Of a DNA stretch of 64,000 nt, positions 33,718 through 46,789 are shown piece after piece. Position numbers and translations under genes: made by a program. The DNA is taken from the NCBI RefSeq assembly GCF_024679245.1, contig NC_090175.1, positions 50,435,605 through 50,499,604 on the forward strand. Direction: 5' to 3'. Under the pieces are notes generated by a model. The model did no database searches, was not told where the DNA came from, and saw only the letters and a list, made by a program, of their open reading frames with translations. Numbering within the stretch: position 1 is the first letter of the stretch; each line of letters begins with the position of its first letter. This DNA is from Pseudorasbora parva (Eukaryota > Chordata > Actinopteri > Cypriniformes > Gobionidae).

Positions 33718-34606
33718 ATATTTATAGGCTAATTTTATATTTTGGAGCAACTAACCCAAATCTTATCATAACCCTAACCACTTTTTAACAATATAAAACG
33801 CATACCAGGCAAATATACAAAAAGTACAGTCATTTATTGCAAAAACTGACCAAAAACATTAGCCTGACGTGGTCAAACTCAATTCTAGTCAGAATATGAT
33901 GGGGCGTGTTTCAACCGAACCAGGAAAGACATCAATTGGATAGAATAACAACCAATCAGAGCAGCGAAGCAACACATTACGTTAGTTGTCAAATGTCAAC
34001 AGAGCTCAACTGCACTGTGTTGCCAAGTCCGCGTTTTTTTTCCGTGGGCTGTTTTCTATGTCCTCTTAAAGCGACTATTTTGTGAAATATAGACCCATGA
34101 ATGCGAATTTTAGCAGGCAACCTTGCCAAAAAAACACACATTTCACCCTCCAAACGGAGACCTTTTTTTCCGGAGAACTCCCCCCCCGAGAAGCTATTGT
34201 TTAGGGCTAGTAGTTGGCGGGTTTTGTTGTAAAAACGATCTTAGCCGGTGTTGTAAAAAACGATTTTAAGGATACACAGATTACTTACCCAACATGATCA
34301 TAATTTCAGAGATTTTCATTTTCATCATTTCGTCTAAAGCCCGCCCTGATAATTTCATTGGTCCGAACAGTTTCTGTTCGGGTATAATCACTCCTCTATG
34401 GATCAGCTACAAAAATACTATAAAAGTATTAACTCATTTTGCATTCCAAGTCTTCAGTCATACGATATCTTTATGTGAAGAAGAAGAGTTAATCTTAATG
34501 CTTTAATTGCTGAAATGATGATCCTGCCGCTCCGTGGATTAAACTGATTAAATTGAGAATCACACTCATGTCATAATGGCAAAATCATTACCCAATATGT
34601 AGCTTC
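33718..34606 (+). repeat. Old dispersed repeat split by hAT-like element
   Basis: 33718-33859 and 34410-34606 together match 47277-47550 and part of 48000-48060 ('ttttggagcaactaacc', 'gcaaaaactgaccaaaa', 'ttgcattccaagtcttc'). The piece between them (33860-34409) is absent at the second location. Confidence 0.8.
33860..34409 (-). mobile_element. hAT-like element, TAGCCTGG family, copy 2 (inverted, deleted)
   Basis: It starts TAGCCTGACGTGGTCAAACT and ends TGGATCAGCTA, in opposite orientation to 22204-22962 and about 200 bp shorter. The flanks CAAAAACAT (33851-33859) and CAAAAATAC (34410-34418) resemble a worn 8-9 bp duplication. Comparison with the uninterrupted repeat at about 47400-47430 supports these limits. 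Confidence 0.8.
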
Positions 34607-36190
34607 ATCATGACAATAACCATGTGTGTATTTGACGTCAAAGGTTTCTCATTGGAATCAATTGAGTACTGTGCGTCGAAAAATGATGGTAAAGGGGTAC
34701 CCTGTGCGTTAAAATGTGACACAGAAGGAAACTGGCAATATGTGACGATTAGGAGTGAGACCGTGTTGAATATGAATGACTATAGCGGCCTCTTCTCCAC
34801 TCCAAATGTCGCATTTTCGATCCTGTCAGACGCATAAACTCTATTTATATTCATCACATGGTGTTTCCGTGACTGATCTATTTGTAGCATTCTAACACCG
34901 CATCCTTCATACTGTTTGGCACCGTTATGCAGAGTTGATAAAAGACTAACCACACTTCTAATTTACAAGTGTGAAACATTCCTTTACCTGGGGTTAAAAG
35001 CAGGGTTAAGACGATAACCCTGGGTAAGGTGCAGTGTGAAAAGCCTTAAATAGTATTTTCTTGTAAAAAATACTCCAGTAATCTTTGTTTTCTACGAAGA
35101 ATACATTTTACAGTGTAGTTGGCTATTGGTTAAATAATTTTGACTTTAGCCGTTATTGTTATTTCAGTGGTGGAAGTTCAAGTTATACATTGTGATGAAC
35201 AAATAAAAACATTTTGTTATTTGGAAAATCATGGAACACCCTTAACATTATGAAGTAAATAGAATCAATTTCATGTTGACCTTAATATGTTGATAGCCTA
35301 TTGACCAAGTCAGGTTATGTATTTCAACCAATAAGTAGAGGAAAGTAACAACTAAAAATCTGACTTAGGAGATTTAAAGTTCCCACGTAATACCGATAAA
35401 GTAAATGTAATATGTAAACACCCTGTAAACCATTCAGTGCCGTTCTTTCTCATAATTAATTCTCCGTATCTCTCAACAGGTGAGTTCACCACTCACCAAA
35501 TGGGAATAACCCCTGTGACTTTCACTGATGATTATTGTATTGTATTCTCAATATGAACAAATGCCTCTCAGCACCTTTATCAGCCTTTTATTCAACTCAT
35601 TGTGCTGAGGAACTCGACTGTTCATGATTTCACAATCCTCTCAGGTCTAGTCTTCCCCATAGGGCAGCAGTTTTGGCGGTATGAAGGATTTGCTGAAAAA
35701 GTGCGAGTGTTCCAGTCAGGAAAATATAAAATTCAAGTGCATATTCGCTCCTACATTTTTTTTTTAATACACTTCTCTTTCCATTCAGAATGAACTTTTT
35801 ACTTTCAAATATCCATGTTCTGTTTCAGACTCTCTTTAATTCTCTAAATTAAGGACCTTTGAGAGTGTCTGGAATCTTTAATTTCAAGTTAATAATGTTA
35901 CTACATTTAACTATGTGCCATCCTGTATGAAACACTTTAAAATACCTGTAGAGGAGAAAAACTATGTTCCTGGGTGACTGGCAAGGTTTGTGATGATGGA
36001 TGATGTTGATGTTTGGATGGGATGCGCAGACCTTCTCCCAAAAGTATGTATGCCATATTTTATTTGGCATAATGTCAGTTCAGTGGCTTATATCATTTCT
36101 AATCCCGTTTTTGACCACAAGAGGATCAAGGAAAGACATTTAAGGTGCTGGTAGAAGAACCAGGCTCTACAGAGCATGGAGACCTGGACG

Positions 36191-37008
36191 TTAGACCACA
36201 GTGTTCCTCTGCCGGTATGGAGGAGGGGGCAGGACTGTTCCTGGCTTCATTCCAGACAGATATTCAGGGTTTTCAGCCATGGCTGGCTGTATGCGGCCGT
36301 TCTGCTTGTAAAGGAACTTGTTATTGCAGGCCATCGAAGAGTCTTGGGAGTTCTGAGGAGTAACCTTGGGTGGAAGGCTGTGCTGCCAATACTCAGGATT
36401 GTCAAAGCTATTCTTGTACGTCTTGTCCACTAATGCAGTGCCAATCTGGCTGCCTGCTGGCACCGGGTGACCAGGTAGTTTACCTACCACTGTGGACTTT
36501 GCCAAATTAAACTGTTGTGGGGAACGATTCGATTGGCTTGGATGTCCTGGTTGGACTTGATGACTCACAAGACAGATCTGGCCGGCTGGTGCTTGCAAGC
36601 CAGATTTGCTGCTGTAATCGTGGACCGACTGAACTAAATGGGTTTGTTGATCATTTTGGCTCATTGGTCCAGGGTGTACCAGCTGAACGGGTGGTATGGC
36701 GAAGTGAACGTGCGGTCCGTGATGATGGGGTTTACCCATTTGTGTGATGTGGGGAACGTGGGTGCCTGGAGTGTGGGCTGTTGTGGTCACCTGCAATGGG
36801 ATGGAGACTCCATTTTTCCTTAACATTTCCTGGTTCATGTCACTAGTGTTGTTAAATGTGTTGAGGTAAAGGGGCTCATTGATGTATTCATCTTCACACT
36901 TTGGCTTTCCATCAGGGGTACTGTGGTAACCTGGATTGTCTAGCGCGTGAACGTCTTTATTTTTACGCCTTGTTACAAAAGGATTCTCCTCAACGGGATT
37001 CAGATGAT
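36191..37008 (-). CDS. erbb4: erbb4 last coding exon, C-terminal tail and stop
   Basis: This exon has 818 nt of coding sequence including a stop at 36191-36193. It starts, after the split Asn, HLNPVEENPFVTRRKNKDVH, ALDNPGYHST, DEYINEPLYLNTF. A stretch of roughly 120-130 residues rich in His, Pro and Gln follows (for example GKPHHHGPHVHFAIPPVQ), with no counterpart in the mammalian tail. Conserved sequence resumes at FDNPEYWQHSLPP and LYKQNGRIQP, then AENPEYLSGMKPGTVLPPPPY, and ends RQRNTVV. The PPPPY WW ligand and the TVV PDZ ligand are kept. The Tyr of EYLNPVEE is His here, and the HPDYLQEY region is lost. Confidence 0.95.
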
Positions 37009-37653
37009 CTACAAAAGTGACAGACAATGACATGGATAAAACATTATGCACTTTTGCTTCATTTTTGCTTCACATTATGCTTTTTAATACACATTTTGTA
37101 CATGACCTCTCAAATAAGTGTGGAATTGTTAAAATGGTGAAATTATTTTATAGATTTTAAAAGTAACTTACTAATCATTAACTGGAAAAGATTACTGAAT
37201 GCACCTTTAATGGAACATTTAACCTCAAAAACTGAAACTTTTATGCCCCCTAATGCCATTAATTCCTTCGGTGAAACATAAAGCAGTCAATTTGAATAAT
37301 ATCTTGGCCACTCAAATGTTCGAGTGATTGAGGACTGGGGCAGCCAAGCTTAAAATAAAATAAATCAATAAAAGTTTTATATTCCAATTCTTCTGAACTG
37401 ATCTGTTCCGTTGAGACTCATGATCACATATTCAGTGATTTGGTCAGAAATAATTGCATTAATCCCACAAGGGGAAAATATTACTAGGTCCAGACAAAAA
37501 AAAAAAAGCAATAGATAAATATTAAAAATAAACAATTAAAGGAGTACTTTAAAATGAAAATGACCCCATGATTTACATCCTGTTTATATGATCACACCAC
37601 ACACACAGTGACCTACTCCTTTAAGGAAAAATATATAATTTACAACTAATATG

Positions 37654-37755
<102 letters not shown>

Positions 37756-38511
37756 ATTTTATTTTTAATGCACTTTATATTAAACAAAACCTCAAAGTGA
37801 TAAATAAATATTAAATAAATAAATAAATATTGCAACTAAAACTTAAATAAATATTTAACATGCATAAAAAATATATTAAACAAATAAACTTCAAACATGT
37901 TGTAGCATGTTTTCTAAAAGTTCATTTAAATATTAATAGTCATAAATAAATAATAAAAATTAAACAATTCAGCCCCCATTCATTGTAATTGCAAAAAAGA
38001 AAATGTAATTGCTTTTTTGTTCCACAGAATAAATACAGGTTTGTATTAAAGCTTGTTTTTGCCACTGAATATAGAATAATAATAATAAAAAGGTTATTGG
38101 GACGTTTTTTTTTTATCTTGCAATTGTGAGTTTATTTCTCACAAAGTCAGAATAGTAAGGAATAGTGAATTTCCAGGTATAAAGTCAGAGGTATAAATTC
38201 GCATTTCAGATTTTGTTTGTCGCAATTCAGATATTTTATGTCATTTCCTCCCTCAGAATTGGGCATTAGAACTAGCAACTGCGATACATAAACTCGCAAT
38301 TGTGAGAGAAAAAAAATCAGAATTCAGAGTTAATACAGCGGAATTCTGACTTTATAACTTGCAATTTCGTGTTAACATGTCGTAATTCTAAGAAAAAAAA
38401 AGGCTTTTACATGGTTTTATTCCATGGTGAAAACAAGCTTCCATAGGTTTGAAATAACATCAGGGTAACAGAGCTTTTATTATTCCTGTAATAAATGACT
38501 TGAGAACATAC

Positions 38512-38818
38512 TTGTGGAGATCTTGTCCTTCATAGGGGACATATAACCATCCTCATCCGTATCTTCCCTCTGTTCTTTCTCTCCCAGGAGGACAGTTGGG
38601 TCTGCACTGTAACGCTGGCCACTGCTATCCTCTACTGAGAGAGATGTGTGCTGTTTCTTCAAGCTTCCATTGCAGTGTTGATCCTCTACTCGGTCCAGCC
38701 CTGCTCTTTTTATACCTGGCGGGACAGAGGGGCCACTTCCTGTAGCAACTGCCTCATGAGGTCGGGACCCTGCTACGTCTTCAGTGCACAAACTTCCATC
38801 ATGATACCCAAACTGGTT
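38512..38818 (-). CDS. erbb4: erbb4 tail exon: RYSADPT and GYMSPM phosphosites
   Basis: This 307-nt exon runs from phase 0 to phase 1. It starts NQFGYHDGS (mammals NQFVYRDGG) and has a divergent middle (CTEDVAGSRPHEAVATGSG) and a conserved end with HCNGSLKK, SGQRYSADPTV and DEDGYMSPMKDK. The acceptor is GTGATCAG and the donor GTATGTTC. Because the preceding exon ends DSNQ in phase 0, direct joining gives the CYT-2 form. The mammalian exon that would sit between them (CYT-1, 48 nt) was not found. Confidence 0.93.
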
Positions 38819-39261
38819 CTGATCACAGAAGGAACATAAATTAACTTGAGGAAATAAGATGCTGAAGTTAAAAGTGTAACATAAAAAAAAGAAAAAAAAG
38901 AAAAAAGCATTTTAAAAATGCCATGCAATATGGAATCGGGAACTGACATATTGATAAGGCATAAATGACATTAAAAAGACTAAAATTGGGAAATATACAC
39001 TCTCTAAGCTATAACAAAGCTCAAGTTTAAAGTGGTAAAGTTTAATTATATGAAGCAGGAAGTGGACGTAATTTTGCCTGTTCTTTTCATTACTCGGGTG
39101 AAATGAAATAATGTGACCTACTTGGCAATGGAGAGTGTCAATTCAAACAGTAATAATGAAAGCAGGGTGCAGCGGCACTGCTCTATATAAAGCTCAGTGC
39201 CAATGTGACTCCATGTTTCCAACTGAACAGATCATCAGCAAATAACACAGCTATACATACA

Positions 39262-39520
39262 CTACTGTTCAAAAGTTTGGGGAGTTTTTATTTTATTTTT
39301 TTGAAAGAAATGTACTATTTTATTCAGGAAGGATGCGTTAAATTGAACAACGGTGACAGTTTTTCTTTCAACTGTTGCATATTATTTCTATCTCAAATAA
39401 ATACTGTTCTTTAAAGCTTTCTTATCACCAAAAAATCCTAAATATATCACGGTTTAAAAAGAAACTTTTTTCAAAACCTTAAAAAATTGTACCAACCTCA
39501 CACTTTTGTTCGGTAATGTA
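39262..39520 (+). repeat. Dispersed 'ctgttcaaaagtttgggg' repeat, fragment
   Basis: Starts 'actactgttcaaaagtttgg' and continues 'caaataaatactgttcttta' and 'ccttaaaaaattgtacc'. A truncated member of the family at 57975-58330. Confidence 0.7.
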
Positions 39521-39755
39521 AATGTATAGTACTCATTATTAGATTTGAACGAATGAACAAATAAGCAAATAAAATGTAATTCAAAAGTCTAAGACCACAT
39601 ATGAATCTGGGACTAAAAATCTAGGATCGCTGCAAAACCTGGAAACAAACAAAGCTTATACAATAAGAATGCAAAGCATGCTTTTCACTTGTGGTCTATA
39701 CAGATGTATGCTTTAATTGAGATCATAATAGTTGTAGAAATACAATATTTATGCA

Positions 39756-41072
<1,317 letters not shown>

Positions 41073-41210
41073 CCATGAATGTCAATGAATGCACTAGGAA
41101 TAAAATCACATGACATCATAAAAACATAATATAAAATAACCAGTATAATTTTTTATTTTGATTCCTGCTATTCAAGTGACACATATGAAGTTATACACAA
41201 TGGTGCTTAC

Positions 41211-41381
41211 TTGATTTGAATCTACATGTGGGTGGGGCATATGGGAAGTGGGAGAAGCATTTAAGGAATGAGGAACCAAGTACTCCTCTGCGTCCATCAG
41301 GTCATCCAGCTCCTCCTCGTCTAGAAGACTCTGGAAGAACTTACTGTGGTTGGGGCTGGGCAGCTTCATGCGATCATCCCC
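41211..41381 (-). CDS. erbb4: erbb4 tail exon: start of the cytoplasmic tail
   Basis: This exon has 171 nt (57 codons, both borders phase 0), the same length as in mammals. It encodes [20 protein letters not shown], then an acidic stretch [17 protein letters not shown] (the AP-2-like helix and a phosphotyrosine site), then [20 protein letters not shown]. Mammalian ErbB4 has NIPPPIYTSRARIDSNR at the end. The PPPIY motif, a WW-domain ligand, is absent here. The acceptor is ATCTCAG and the donor GTAAGC. Confidence 0.95.
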
Positions 41382-41458
41382 CTGAGATGACAAAATATAG
41401 TGTTATCCAATGAGGTTCAGGATCATGAAATATTTAGATTTCAAACAGAGAGAAGTTA

Positions 41459-41626
<168 letters not shown>

Positions 41627-42160
41627 TTATATAGCTGACTCTTGTCTGAATGCATGTCAGTGTGGTTTCATTGTGGTAACATTATATATTAGGTTTTGGC
41701 ATTTGCTAATTACTTAATTTCATTGCCTTTCAATCTGACACAAACGCAAAGCAATACAAGATTTCATGCAGGGATATTAGGCTCTCTGAGTATAATTGTT
41801 ATGTTGAATCAAATCATAAACAGCAGCTTCCAGTCAAATCTGATTACGACAAACAGATCTAATCTCTGTCTCTATTCACTTATTTGTGGAATTGACTCTG
41901 CCAAAACAAATTGAGTGTGAGCGCATAAAGAGAGCTGGATAAAGCAGTGACAGCAAGTACAAGAGAAACGTACCAGTTATGATTTGGCTATTGCTTTTTA
42001 TATTGCATCTTTTTAGCAAAATGTCAAAACATAACCGCATAATGCATGTAATTTCTGTTCCTCTATCAGTGCCAAATAGAGATAAAAAATAACAGGTTTG
42101 TGAAACCCTTCTCCTATCTTGCATTCAATACAATGGAAAGCATTCTATATGAACAGGTTA

Positions 42161-42373
<213 letters not shown>

Positions 42374-42405
42374 TTAATTAACATGATGGTTATGAGGAGC
42401 GTTAT

Positions 42406-42826
42406 TAGCCTATAGAAATCTAGACTCACCCTAGCGGCAGCAAATCTAATCTTCCGCGAGTATCGTCTAGCAACTCTCAATACACTTCTGAGCTGTAAAA
42501 ACCAAACTCTGGTCAGGCCAATCACATCGTGTATAGAGTCGGTGGGCGGAGCTTAACATAATAACGGCCGAGTTGCGTTTGCGTGCTTCTAGTAAACACA
42601 GAAAATGGCGAACGGCGGTCTTTCGAATCAGCTTTGACCGCGACTCTGGAAGACTTGGAGTTAAGCTTTTGTCAACTAGCTCTGCTTCACGTCTGGTTGG
42701 TTGTAACGCTATCCTATCGCGTGCAGAGGGAGTTTGAAAGACAAACCCTCGGCCCTCGGATTGAGCCCTGTCAATGATGAGTTTCCAGACCAAACATCTT
42801 GATCTGGGTCTGGCTTGTCAGGCTAG
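42406..42826 (-). mobile_element. hAT-like element, TAGCCT/GGCTAG ends, copy 1
   Basis: 421 bp between TAGCCTATAGAAATCTAGAC and GGTCTGGCTTGTCAGGCTAG. Direct 8-bp duplications AGCGTTAT lie at 42398-42405 and 42827-42834. Inverted relative to the copy at 48846-49374. It sits in the intron just upstream of the GVTIWEL kinase exon. Confidence 0.88.
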
Positions 42827-43329
42827 AGCGTTATAGGAATGGATGTGAAACCTACAAAGAATGTGTGTTTTCTATATTTAACTTTTTTTTATCTTACAGA
42901 AAGCAGTTTCCCAACTTGTGATTTTCAATAATTAATGGAAACTATGAATGACACTTTTTGCTCTTTTTTATAAACTCCTGTGATAATTTGCATTTACTCC
43001 ATAATTTTGCTGAAAGTATCATCTGAGAACAAAAAAAAGGGGGAAAAAGAAGAAAGAAACCCCCCACTGGTTCTATATACAGTCCTTATATTTCTATACT
43101 ATATTTCAGTTTTCGATAATGTTTTTTTATTTAATATTTTGTATATTTAGATAATTTTATTACACAAAATTATATTTTTATTATTATTATTGTTATATAA
43201 TTATGTGTAATAGCCAGACAAACACATCAAGAGAACAAATTAGTAAATTGTGCACAATTTATAAATTAAGGGTACAAATTAGTAAATTGTGCGAACAATT
43301 TAGCCTATTAATTTTTTCCTGTCATTATC

Positions 43330-43520
43330 ATGTGCAGGGCCAACACAATCTCGTACATTTTTGCAAAATTTTACCTATTTGACGAGTTGGTCAATTAGTT
43401 TGATTTCGTACGAATGACCTACCGCTAACCCTGCCCCTAAAACCTACCCATCACTGCAGTACTGACAAATCCTTCAAATCCGTATGAATTAGCCACCTAT
43501 ATACATTGGTAGTGGGATAG
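43330..43520. repeat. Dispersed 'ccgtatgaattagccacct' repeat
   Basis: Contains 'gatttcgtacgaatgaccta' and 'ccgtatgaattagccaccta'. Related words ('ggcaattcatacgtaattta', 'cgaggtggctaattt') occur at 2090-2140 inside the first Tc1 copy. Confidence 0.6.
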
Positions 43521-44062
43521 CGTTGGCGGGGCTCCATATGTTTGAGCGCAGTACCAAACGTTTACACTAGATTCAATTTGTTTCCCATTAATTTCCAAAG
43601 GAATCCATGCGAGACAAAAAATTGTGACTCTTTATTCCAGGACCATTTCACCTTTTTTTTTCTTTTACTTTTTTCACATAGCAAGTGAAAAACCTTTAAA
43701 ATGTTTCATACAATTCAGATGAAGTGAAAAAACAAAAATGAAAATTGTTTAGATAAAAAATGATCAAAGGTCACCAGAAGGTAAAAAATGAATTATTAAG
43801 TCAATATTACAAATATCATTATAACTATTAATTACATAGCCTAAATAAAAACAAATAAATTCATAAATCATACAATAATATATTTAAAATAACAGAGAAT
43901 GCATATTTAAAAAAATTAATACATTGTCAATATTAAATATTAATATTAGATACCCAATAAAAACAAATAAAACATAATAATGATATTATATTTATAATAT
44001 CATATCATCATAATTATAAGTATAACAAAAAAAAAAAAAAAAAAACACACAACAACATATCA

Positions 44063-44173
<111 letters not shown>

Positions 44174-44399
44174 CTAATGAAAAATGGTTTTACGTTTTAG
44201 CTTACGCAGAGAGCATTTTCATATCAACATGGCAATTCAGATCATTTGATTAAAGGATATACAATAATGTAAAATACCTGGTAACATTTTACAATAAAGG
44301 TTTAATTTGTTAACAAGAACTAATAATGCATTTATTAATCTTAGTTGATGTCAATAATTGAAATAAAAGTTATATTTGTTAACAATTAAAGGGTTAGTT

Positions 44400-45158
44400 C
44401 ACCCAAAAATGAAATTGATGTCATTAATGACTCACCCTAATGTCGATCCACACCCATAAGACCTCCGTTCATCTTCAGAACACAGTTTAAGATATTTTAT
44501 ATTTAGTCCGAGAGCGTATGCAAGTGAATGCAAACTATACTGTCCATGTCCAGAAAGGGAATAAAAACATCATCAGAGTAGTCCATATGTGACATCAGTT
44601 AGTTCATTAGAATCTCTTGAAGCATCGAAAATACATTTTGGTCCAAAAATAACAAAAACTACGACTTTATTCAGCATTGTCTTCTCCTCCTTGTTTGTGT
44701 TCAATCCTCAAATAAAGATTCAAATGGTCGTGAATCAGTGAATCAATCAATGATTTGGATCGCCAATGTCACGTGATTTGGCAGTTTGGCACGCGATCCC
44801 AATCATGAATCCATCCGCTGATTCATAACCGTTTGAATCTTTATTTGAGGATTGAATACACACACGGAAGAGAAGACAATGCTGAATAAAGTCGTAGATT
44901 TTGTTATTTTTGGACCAAAATGTATTTTCGATTCTTCAAGAAATTCTAATAAACCAACTGATGTCAGATATGGACTACTTTGATAATGTTTTTATTCCCT
45001 ATATGGACAGTATAGTGTGCATACACTTGCATACGCTCTCTGACTAAATATAAAATATCTTAAACTGTGTGTGAAGATGAACGGAGGTCTTACGGGTGTG
45101 GAACGACATTAGGGTGAGTCATTAATGACATCAATTTCATTTTGGGGGAACTAACCCT
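44400..45158. mobile_element. TTAA-flanked fold-back element, complete
   Basis: 759 bp with AGGGTTAGTTCACCC at 44400 and GGGGGAACTAACCCT ending 45158, and TTAA at 44396-44399 and 45159-45162. The two halves are inverted copies of each other for almost the full length, with the turn near 44780 ('tcaatcctcaaataaagatt' against 'aatctttatttgaggattga'). It lies in the erbb4 intron between the DFG exon and the ALE exon, and splits an older 'ggtaacattttacaataa' repeat. Confidence 0.9.
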
Positions 45159-45486
45159 TTAATACACTGTGAACTAACATAAACAAACAATGAGCAACGA
45201 CTGCATTAAAGTTAATAATGAGACTTTATAGTGTTAACAAATAATTTGATTTGGGGAAGCTATGAAATGCATTCATGCTCTACATTAAATGAAAGTCCAA
45301 AGGAGACCTTTCACTTAAAAGGATTTAACAAACTCCTTTACAAGAAGAACTGCTAACGAACACAAACGGAATCTGCTGATTTTTCCATAAATCATCTTTA
45401 GACTTTTTGATGTGCTTTTACCTTCTAGTGCGTTTTGATGTAAAGAATTTCATGAGACAAATATGGATGATGTTTCAAACACTGAC

Positions 45487-45642
45487 CTTGCCCCTGTCCG
45501 TGCTGTACTCCTTTTCATCTATTTCCAGGAGTCGAGCAAGTCCAAAATCAGTGATCTTGATGTGGTTTGGAGATTTCACCAGGACGTTACGAGCCGCGAG
45601 GTCCCTGTGAACCAGCCGCCTCTCCTCCAGGAACATCATTCC
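45487..45642 (-). CDS. erbb4: erbb4 kinase exon: catalytic loop, DFG and activation loop
   Basis: This exon has 156 nt (52 codons). It encodes [19 protein letters not shown], with the HRDLAARN catalytic loop (Asp is the catalytic base), then [20 protein letters not shown], with the Mg-binding DFG, and an activation loop ending [11 protein letters not shown]. The loop tyrosine is kept. The loop end (STDRGK) differs from the NADGGK I recall for mammalian ErbB4. The acceptor is TTGGCAG and the donor GTCAGT. The exon is complete and intact. Confidence 0.97.
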
Positions 45643-46419
45643 CTGCCAAAGAAGAGATTTGAACAAATTTCCTGCTTAATATCACAGAGCAACAAGTAAA
45701 GCACATCGCAAATTGAAGCAACATCACCTGAGCTTCCCTCTCATAAAGAGTACTGCTATACAAATATTGGCCTGTCAAATTAGATTTGCTTCCTAAAGAT
45801 GGACTGTAAATTAGTGAGACATCTAATTAGAATGTAATAGCATCTCCTTATTTCTCTTTACCCATGCTCACTTCAATTTGCTGCTTTGGGTCACTGTGTA
45901 TTAATACTGATCTTAGTGCCTCTACAAAAGTTTGCCTATGATTTATGGCTTTATGTTAATCTTCAATTAAAATGCAACTTCCTGGCCTTTGGGAGGAGAG
46001 GGGAGCATTGCTAGAGGGACTGCTAAAACTCGGCATATGCTTGAAGAAAATCACTGATAGTGAGGGTTAAGGAAATTGACTTTTTTTTTGGGCAGGGCTG
46101 AACGGAGCCATTTTAGAAAGGACTGTGGATGACTATAAAATGGACTACTTAAGTATGCAGATGCTTACAAGACAAATTGAAAGAATACTGGGCACTGGAA
46201 ACACTGCAAATAGTCATTAAAAATGTTTTGTGTGAGTTCTGGTGTGTAATTGCCAGTTGTCAGCACAATTAAACAATGACAAAATTGAGATCCTGCCAAC
46301 ATCAATGAAGGGAAAAAATTGAGAAATGTTGGGCTGCAAGAAACACAAAAACACATGTGTTTCACAAAATTAAATGAAAACAGTTTAAACAGTTTATATA
46401 TATATATATTTTTTTTTTT

Positions 46420-46620
46420 TTCAGCAAGGAACCATTAAACTGATCAAAAGTGACAGTAAAGACTTTTACATTGTTGCAAAAAATAAATGAAATGAAAATG
46501 CAGGCTATTTTAAACTTTCAGCAATGAATCCTGATTTTTTCTAAATAATGGTTTCCATATATATCTGTTTGCTGCTCAACAGTGGCTTTTTATAGCTGTC
46601 CATTTTAATGCAATTCATTT
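46420..46620 (+). repeat. Fragment of the 'actgatcaaaagtgacagtaaagac' repeat
   Basis: Blocks 'aactgatcaaaagtgacagt' and 'ttacattgttgcaaaa' match the 59440 copy. Short and degraded. Confidence 0.6.
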
Positions 46621-46789
46621 CATTTTTGTCAGAAACTTCTCTTGTGAATTCTTGTGTTGTAAATTACTCACAAATCTTATCATAGTCTGATAATTTACCA
46701 GTATTAAAATATTAGTTGTTTTCATGCCTTTTACAGAACATTGCACCATTTCATGCTTTTCATCTTCTGAAAGATCTTTCTTCTTCCTC

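Larger units (their letters stand above)
30315..36190 (-). other. Probable erbb4 3' UTR and immediate 3' flank
   Basis: This stretch follows the erbb4 stop. Mammalian ERBB4 has a 3' UTR of several kb, so part of this probably is UTR, but I cannot place its end. Minus-strand AATAAA signals occur at 36059-36064 and 35587-35592, among others further down. Except for the repeats at 31590-31908 and 33718-34606, it is non-repetitive AT-rich sequence without a convincing ORF. Confidence 0.4.

Noticed and set aside
30315..36190. A separate gene downstream of erbb4 (for example the ORF at 34610-34837)
   Set aside because: No domain or splice pattern. The ORF directly follows old repeat sequence shared with 47-48 kb and is most likely chance.
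37009..37051. Start of the last-exon ORF at MHNVLSMSLS
   Set aside because: These codons are intron read-through upstream of the acceptor at 37009-37010; the exon begins at 37008.
42467..42793. 108-codon minus ORF and its counterpart at 49081-49278
   Set aside because: Lies inside two copies of a non-autonomous element; frames are not preserved between copies.
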